From Saccharomycopsis crataegensis (Eukaryota; Ascomycota; Saccharomycetes; Ascoideales; Saccharomycopsidaceae), in contig NW_027043820.1 in the NCBI RefSeq assembly GCF_037102585.1, positions 1,708,501 to 1,772,500 of the forward strand: a DNA stretch of 64,000 nucleotides. The letters run 5' to 3'. The notes beneath the pieces were generated by a model. That model did not search any database. It saw only the letters and a list, made by a program, of their open reading frames with translations, and was not told the origin of the DNA. Position 1 is the first letter of the stretch. Every line of letters starts with the position of its first letter. A program made the translations under genes and the position numbers. This document shows, in pieces, positions 59,284 through 64,000 of this stretch.

Positions 59284-61047
59284 ATGTCTGAAAAAAAAGC
59301 GAACTCAGATATCGCAATCGAACAGGAGGTAGGCAACGTCGCCTCTCCATACACTGAACCAACTAAGGGTGGTGCCTGGAACAACTTTATTGACTCTTTC
59401 AAAAGAGACGAAGATCAGTTTGCCAACTTGGAAGGCCTCAGTGAGCTAGAAAAGAGAACCCAAAGATCCACTAAGTCTCCACTTCAAAAGAACTTGAAGA
59501 ACCGTCACTTGCAGATGATTGCCATTGGTGGCTCCATTGGTACTGGTTTGTTCGTTGGTTCTGGTACCAGTTTGCAAACTGGTGGTCCAGCTGGTATTTT
59601 GATTGCTTACACTTTGATTGGTACTTTCATGTTCACCACCGTGCAAGCTCTTGGTGAGTTGGCTGTCGCTTTCCCTGTCTCTGGTGCTTTTGCTGTCTAC
59701 AACTCTCAATTCGTTTCTCCAGCTTGGGGTTTTGCTATGGCTTGGAATTATGCTTTGCAATGGTTGATCGTCTTGCCTTTCGAATTGGTTGTTGCTGGTA
59801 TGGTTATTCAGTATTGGAATAGCACAATTAGTCCTGCAGCCTGGGTTTGTATTTTCTGGGTTTTAATTGTTTGTATCAACATTTTTGGTGTCAGGGGTTA
59901 CGGTGAAGCCGAATTCTGTTTCTCTATCATCAAGGTCATTGCCGTGGTTGGTTACATCATTCTCGGGATTATTTTGGTCTGTGGTGGTGGTCCAAACCAC
60001 GAATACATTGGTGGTAGATACTGGCAAAAGCATGGAAAGACTGAAATTGCTCAAGGTGCTTTCAACCACGGTTTCAAGGGTCTTTGTTCTGTCTTCGTAA
60101 CTGCTGCTTTTGCCTTTTCCGGTACCGAATTGTGTGCCCTTGCTGCTGCAGAAACCAAGAACCCAAGAAAGGCTTTGCCAAAGGCTACCAAGCAAGTTTT
60201 CTGGAGAATCACCTTGTTCTATGTTGTCTCCCTTACTCTCGTTGGTTTGCTTGTTCCATACGGTGACAAGAGTTTGGGTGGTGCCAGTTACGATGCCAGA
60301 GCTTCTCCATTTGTCATTTCCATCAAAAATGCCGGTATTAAGGCATTGCCATCTATCTTCAACGTCGTTATTTTGATCTCTGTGCTTTCTGTTGGTAACT
60401 CCTGTACCTTTGCTGCCTCCAGAACTATGGTTTCAATGGCCGAACAAGGTTTTGCTCCAAAGATTTTTGGTTACATTGATAAGGCTGGTAGACCAATCTT
60501 CTCTACTCTTTTCTGTTTGCTTCTTGGTCTTTTGTGTTTCCTTGTTGCCTCTAAGAAAGAAGGTACAGTTTTTAACTGGATGTTGGCTATTTCTGGTTTG
60601 TCCGCTCTTGTCACTTGGGCTTCAGCTTGTGCTTGTCACGTCATTTTCAGAATGGCTTTGAAGGCTCAAGGTAGAACCACTGATGAATTGTACTTCACCG
60701 CTCAAACAGGTGTCTGGGGTTCTGTCTATGGTGTCATTGGTTACTGTGCTGTCCTTGCTGCCCAATTCTGGATTGCCGCTTGGCCATTTGAGTTGTCTTC
60801 AACTGGTTCTGGACGTGTCAATGACTTCTTCCAAGCTTACTTGGCTGCTCCAATTATCCTCTTTTTCTATGTTGCTTACATGGTCTGGAAGAGAGATTTC
60901 ACTCTTTTCGTTGGCCTTAAGAACATTGATTTGGACACTACCAGAAAGGTCGTCGACATGGACTTGTTGAAACAAGAAATTGCCGAAGAAAAGGCTTATG
61001 TTGCTTCCAAACCATTCTACTGGAGAGTCTATAATTACTGGTGTTAA
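59284..61047 (+). CDS. GAP1: General amino-acid permease, Gap1-type, copy B
   Basis: The protein has 587 residues, a paralogue of copy A. It has the same 12-helix permease layout, GGSIGTGLFVGSG in helix 1 and a C-terminus ending YNYWC. Residues from about 65 to 370 are almost identical to copy A, at DNA level including silent positions. The first about 60 residues and the helix 9-10 region (SCTFAASRTMV and PIFSTLFCLLLGLL, against SSTFGCSRTMV and PIVATAVSLLFGLL in A) differ. This suggests conversion of the core and retained differences near the substrate path. Its promoter is homologous to that of copy C but has an altered TATA element and an expanded GATA-type microsatellite. Confidence 0.88.
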   Translation: MSEKKANSDIAIEQEVGNVASPYTEPTKGGAWNNFIDSFKRDEDQFANLEGLSELEKRTQRSTKSPLQKNLKNRHLQMIAIGGSIGTGLFVGSGTSLQTGGPAGILIAYTLIGTFMFTTVQALGELAVAFPVSGAFAVYNSQFVSPAWGFAMAWNYALQWLIVLPFELVVAGMVIQYWNSTISPAAWVCIFWVLIVCINIFGVRGYGEAEFCFSIIKVIAVVGYIILGIILVCGGGPNHEYIGGRYWQKHGKTEIAQGAFNHGFKGLCSVFVTAAFAFSGTELCALAAAETKNPRKALPKATKQVFWRITLFYVVSLTLVGLLVPYGDKSLGGASYDARASPFVISIKNAGIKALPSIFNVVILISVLSVGNSCTFAASRTMVSMAEQGFAPKIFGYIDKAGRPIFSTLFCLLLGLLCFLVASKKEGTVFNWMLAISGLSALVTWASACACHVIFRMALKAQGRTTDELYFTAQTGVWGSVYGVIGYCAVLAAQFWIAAWPFELSSTGSGRVNDFFQAYLAAPIILFFYVAYMVWKRDFTLFVGLKNIDLDTTRKVVDMDLLKQEIAEEKAYVASKPFYWRVYNYWC

Positions 61048-62879
61048 GATATTCCTGTTAGTATGAATATCCCACAAAAATATTTTTTTTTTCTCTTGTT
61101 TTATTCTTTAGAATAGATTTTTTGCTTCATTATTTATCAATTTATTTCTTGCTCTCATTTATTTCTGTTTTTTCTCGTATTTGATACCTAACTCATTATG
61201 TTGGTCTTTTCAGCTTTCAGGGGAGTTTGATACTTCCAAATTAACAATATATCTAAATGTAAATTATTATTTTATAATTTGGTTTTATCCTGAGGTATAG
61301 TAGCACCCCACTGTTGTGTGCCATTGAGACTCCCGCCGCTAACTAGAACATCGATATTATTCTTTACGAGATGGGCATTAGTTTGGGTTAATTCAGGTTT
61401 TGTACAGTAATCCTGTAACTTCCTGGCCCTTCTACAGGATATGCTTATTACAGAAGTATTTATGACCAATATATCCTTATAAAGTAAAGTGCTAATGTCC
61501 ACTAACCCGGGGTAAATGCGAGCCTTCCAGTGCCTATGTGTTACTGGCTGTATAAGGCGTTATTCTTTTATCTCTAATTTTCATGCGAGACGATGAAATA
61601 ATAACAGAAGGGAGGAAGAAGAATATTTGACTTCTTAATCCAATATATATAGCTATCTCCGCTGAACTTGCGCCAGATATATTATAAAATGATCAGATGT
61701 GTTCAACGTACTTGGTCTAAAACTCTCTAATTGAATACAAAGCTCAAACATGTGGCTCCTATTTAATAACCAGGTATTAATATGTAATAATAGTAATAAC
61801 ACAAAGAAGGTAAATGCATTAAAAACAATAAATTAAAATGGACGCGTTCTGGCTTTAAACATAAATAAAAGTTGTTGATAATAATAAAATGAAAAGTTGG
61901 GTGATCATACTAGTATTATGTATGATAGCACAATTCACCAAGGGGACAACTGACGTGAATGGTAACTGAGCAAAAAATAATGTGTATATTTGAAACTGTT
62001 GGCCTTGATCCCCCAAAACTCCCGTTGAAGGAGTACAAAAGAAGAGCTTGGGAGATTATATCCTGTATAGAACAAGATAGTTACCCTTCTCGCATGCATG
62101 TCGAGGTACCTATGGTGAGCGAGGTGGGTATGTATGCTGACATAGTAGGTGAATGTTTCAGTTAAAAGCACCCCAAACGAAAAAAGCTTTCAAAAAAAAA
62201 ACAGTTACCTTAAGTATGGTGTGTGTGTGTGTGTGGGGGGGGAGACAGGTTACTTTGACGTTTCAAAAGAGATTATAATCGCCTTATCATCATGATTGAC
62301 CGAGTTTACTACTACGGGAGGTTTGTGGGTCAGTTATTATTGAGTGATTTGTGTAGTTTTCCTAAAAAGGAAAGGTCAACAGAAAAAAGAAATTCAGGAA
62401 GAAGAAAATAAAAGTAAACAGATATCCAAGCCAAAAAATAAAATGGGCACATTGGAAAAGAGTATCTGACCAGAATCTACACAAGCTATTTTTTATCTTT
62501 TTTGTTTAGTTCTCTGCACTTTGATGGATGTTCATGCGTTTCCAGTGCCGTGCTGTTCCGCACAAAAGATACTGGGCAAGTGATCCTACTGCAAATATCA
62601 TTCTTAAATGATCGCATCCACATAATTGGAAACCGTTCTTTTAGACCAATACACTTGTGCTGAATATATCGCTGCCACTTTCACGCGATACAATTATTAA
62701 CGCAGTACCCAAATGATTTTATTATAAAGGTATATGGAGAACGTAATAGTACTACAAATCATAAAAGTGATAATATAGAGATATTCACTCATCTCTTACG
62801 CCATGGATATATCCATCATCCACCCCTTTTGCCTGTTGCTGGCTTTTTTTTTTTTTTCGATCTTGAGCCTTCTGCAATT

Positions 62880-62972
62880 AAGGTTTGAGAGAGGTGCAGA
62901 TCTGATAAGGGCAGTGCCCTTTGTTGTTATCTTTTCTCCCCATACGCTTCGCTATCTATCTGTCTGTTATGT
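62880..62972 (+). promoter_or_regulatory. Conserved permease upstream module, copy C
   Basis: AAGGTTTGAGAGAGGTGCAG, CTGATAAGG, GCAGTGCCCTTTGTT, GTTATC, then CTATCTATCTGTCTG. GATAAG is at 62904-62909, about 535 bp upstream of the ATG. Confidence 0.6.
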
Positions 62973-63337
62973 GCGGTACATTCAACGAAGTGTCAGACGG
63001 TTTATCGCAGCGTTATTGCAGGGCCCGTCCCAAGCTATCTATTAAGTTCCCCACTCACCAAGTGGCCCACAAACGCAGTTATTACAATAAATTAACAGAT
63101 ATGAGCAACATAGCACTATGATACTCTGACTATATCCGTCCTTTTATTAATATATCAATAAAGAACAGTCTCTTCATTTCGATAAAAATTGTAAATCATG
63201 GAGAGAGTCGTAGGGCTTGAGGGGCCCAGAGTTACTTATATATGCACCCAGACGCATACATAGCAGTAATATCAAACTCTATTTTGCTTCAATTTCTATA
63301 ATTCTATCAACCATTTAGTTTTGGAAGGTGCCCCAGG

Positions 63338-63345
63338 TATAAATA
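63338..63345 (+). promoter_or_regulatory. TATA box of GAP1-C
   Basis: TATAAATA, 103 bp upstream of the ATG, followed by TCCCTG as in copy A. Confidence 0.65.
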
Positions 63346-63440
63346 TCCCTGATTTCCCCCCCATTAATAATAGGTTAGCTTTCGGTTATTCTCACCCTAA
63401 ATGTTCTTCACCTCAAACAAGAGTATTATAATCAATAATC

Positions 63441-64000
63441 ATGTCTGAAAAAAAAGCGAACTCAGATATCGAAATCGAACATGAAGTTGGCAAAGCTTCT
63501 CCTTACACTGAACCATCCAAGGGTGGTGCCTGGCACAACTTTATTGACTCTTTCAAAAGAGACGAAGATCAGTTTGCCAACTTGGAAGGCCTCAGTGAGC
63601 TAGAAAAGAGAACCCAAAGATCCACTAAGTCTCCACTTCAAAAGAACTTGAAGAACCGTCACTTGCAGATGATTGCCATTGGTGGCTCCATTGGTACTGG
63701 TTTGTTCGTTGGTTCTGGTACCAGTTTGCAAACTGGTGGTCCAGCTGGTATTTTGATTGCTTACACTTTGATTGGTACTTTCATGTTCACCACCGTGCAA
63801 GCTCTTGGTGAGTTGGCTGTCGCTTTCCCTGTCTCTGGTGCTTTCGCTGTCTACAACTCTCAATTCATTTCTCCAGCTTGGGGTTTTGCTATGGCTTGGA
63901 ATTATACTTTGCAATGGTTGATCGTCTTGCCTTTCGAATTGGTTGTTGCTGGTATGGTTATTCAGTATTGGAATAAAGAAATTAGTCCTGCAGCCTGGGT
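63441..64000 (+). CDS. GAP1: General amino-acid permease, Gap1-type, copy C (cut by window end)
   Basis: An ATG at 63441 opens a frame that runs to the window edge (186 codons visible). The N-terminus is close to copy B (MSEKKANSDIEIEHEVG, then FKRDEDQFANLEGLSELEKR); helix 1 GGSIGTGLFVGSG is intact. Near the edge it carries YWNKEISPAAW, as in copy A, where copy B has YWNSTISPAAW, so it is a mosaic. Small unique changes are F-I-S for F-V-S and NYTLQW for NYALQW. It is likely functional, but the rest is out of view. Confidence 0.85.
   Translation, partial: MSEKKANSDIEIEHEVGKASPYTEPSKGGAWHNFIDSFKRDEDQFANLEGLSELEKRTQRSTKSPLQKNLKNRHLQMIAIGGSIGTGLFVGSGTSLQTGGPAGILIAYTLIGTFMFTTVQALGELAVAFPVSGAFAVYNSQFISPAWGFAMAWNYTLQWLIVLPFELVVAGMVIQYWNKEISPAAW

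Larger units (their letters stand above)
61048..63440. other. Intergenic between GAP1-B and GAP1-C
   Basis: The first about 230 bp is the 3' flank shared with copy A. Two short frames occur near 61.9 kb: a 26-codon frame from 61889 whose start reads like a signal peptide (MKSWVIILVLCMIAQFTKG), and a separate 68-codon frame at 61959-62165. Neither is recognised. A GT/G tract lies at 62219-62242. From about 62470 the sequence is the copy C promoter. Confidence 0.5.

Overview
The window is nuclear DNA from a budding yeast (Saccharomycotina). Evidence: compact, mostly intronless genes that match yeast orthologues along their length (SEC6, VTC1, SMT3, LCD1/DDC2, CAB4, SWM1/APC13, GAP1 and others), AT-rich intergenic DNA with long A/T homopolymers, and yeast-type splice signals. 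It is not a close relative of Saccharomyces cerevisiae: it carries a two-finger iron-type GATA factor (Sfu1/Fep1 type) and an RBM42-like RRM protein, which I recall as absent from S. cerevisiae. CTG codons are rare where I read codon by codon. Two of them (in SEC6 and the ABC transporter) fall where homologues have leucine, which favours the standard code over a CUG-Ser code.

Layout. 0-5 kb: a cell-cycle/DNA-damage pair on the minus strand, TOS4/PLM2-like and DDC2-like, with an MCB/SCB/forkhead-rich promoter. 5-9.4 kb: an accessory region with three tandem genes for 41-50 residue secreted peptides (signal peptide, 13-residue core, dibasic site, variable tail), followed by a small two-exon Cys-rich gene. 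10-15 kb: a Hsl1/Gin4-family kinase. 15-22 kb: SMT3, an RBM42-like protein and a YMR087W-like macrodomain protein, with gene-poor DNA holding a few uncertain short ORFs. 23-35 kb: PSP1-like, VTC1 with a Pho4-type site, SEC6, a small membrane-anchored protein, CAB4 and a fungal-specific protein. 35.3-39.35 kb: a 4-kb gene-poor stretch with palindromes and coding-like remnants. 39-44 kb: the SFU1-like GATA repressor and a coiled-coil protein.

45-64 kb: three paralogous general amino-acid permease genes (here A, B, C; C runs off the right edge). A is separated from B by an ABCC transporter, a fasciclin-domain protein, APC13/SWM1 and a MATE transporter. The permeases share nearly identical coding cores, homologous 3' flanks (A/B), homologous promoters (B/C) and a common upstream GATAAG module, consistent with duplication plus gene conversion under nitrogen-catabolite control.

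The best candidate for something undescribed is the secreted-peptide array at 5.6-8.2 kb, which also has conserved motifs at fixed distances downstream of each stop. No tRNA, rRNA, CRISPR, complete transposon or LTR element was recognised.
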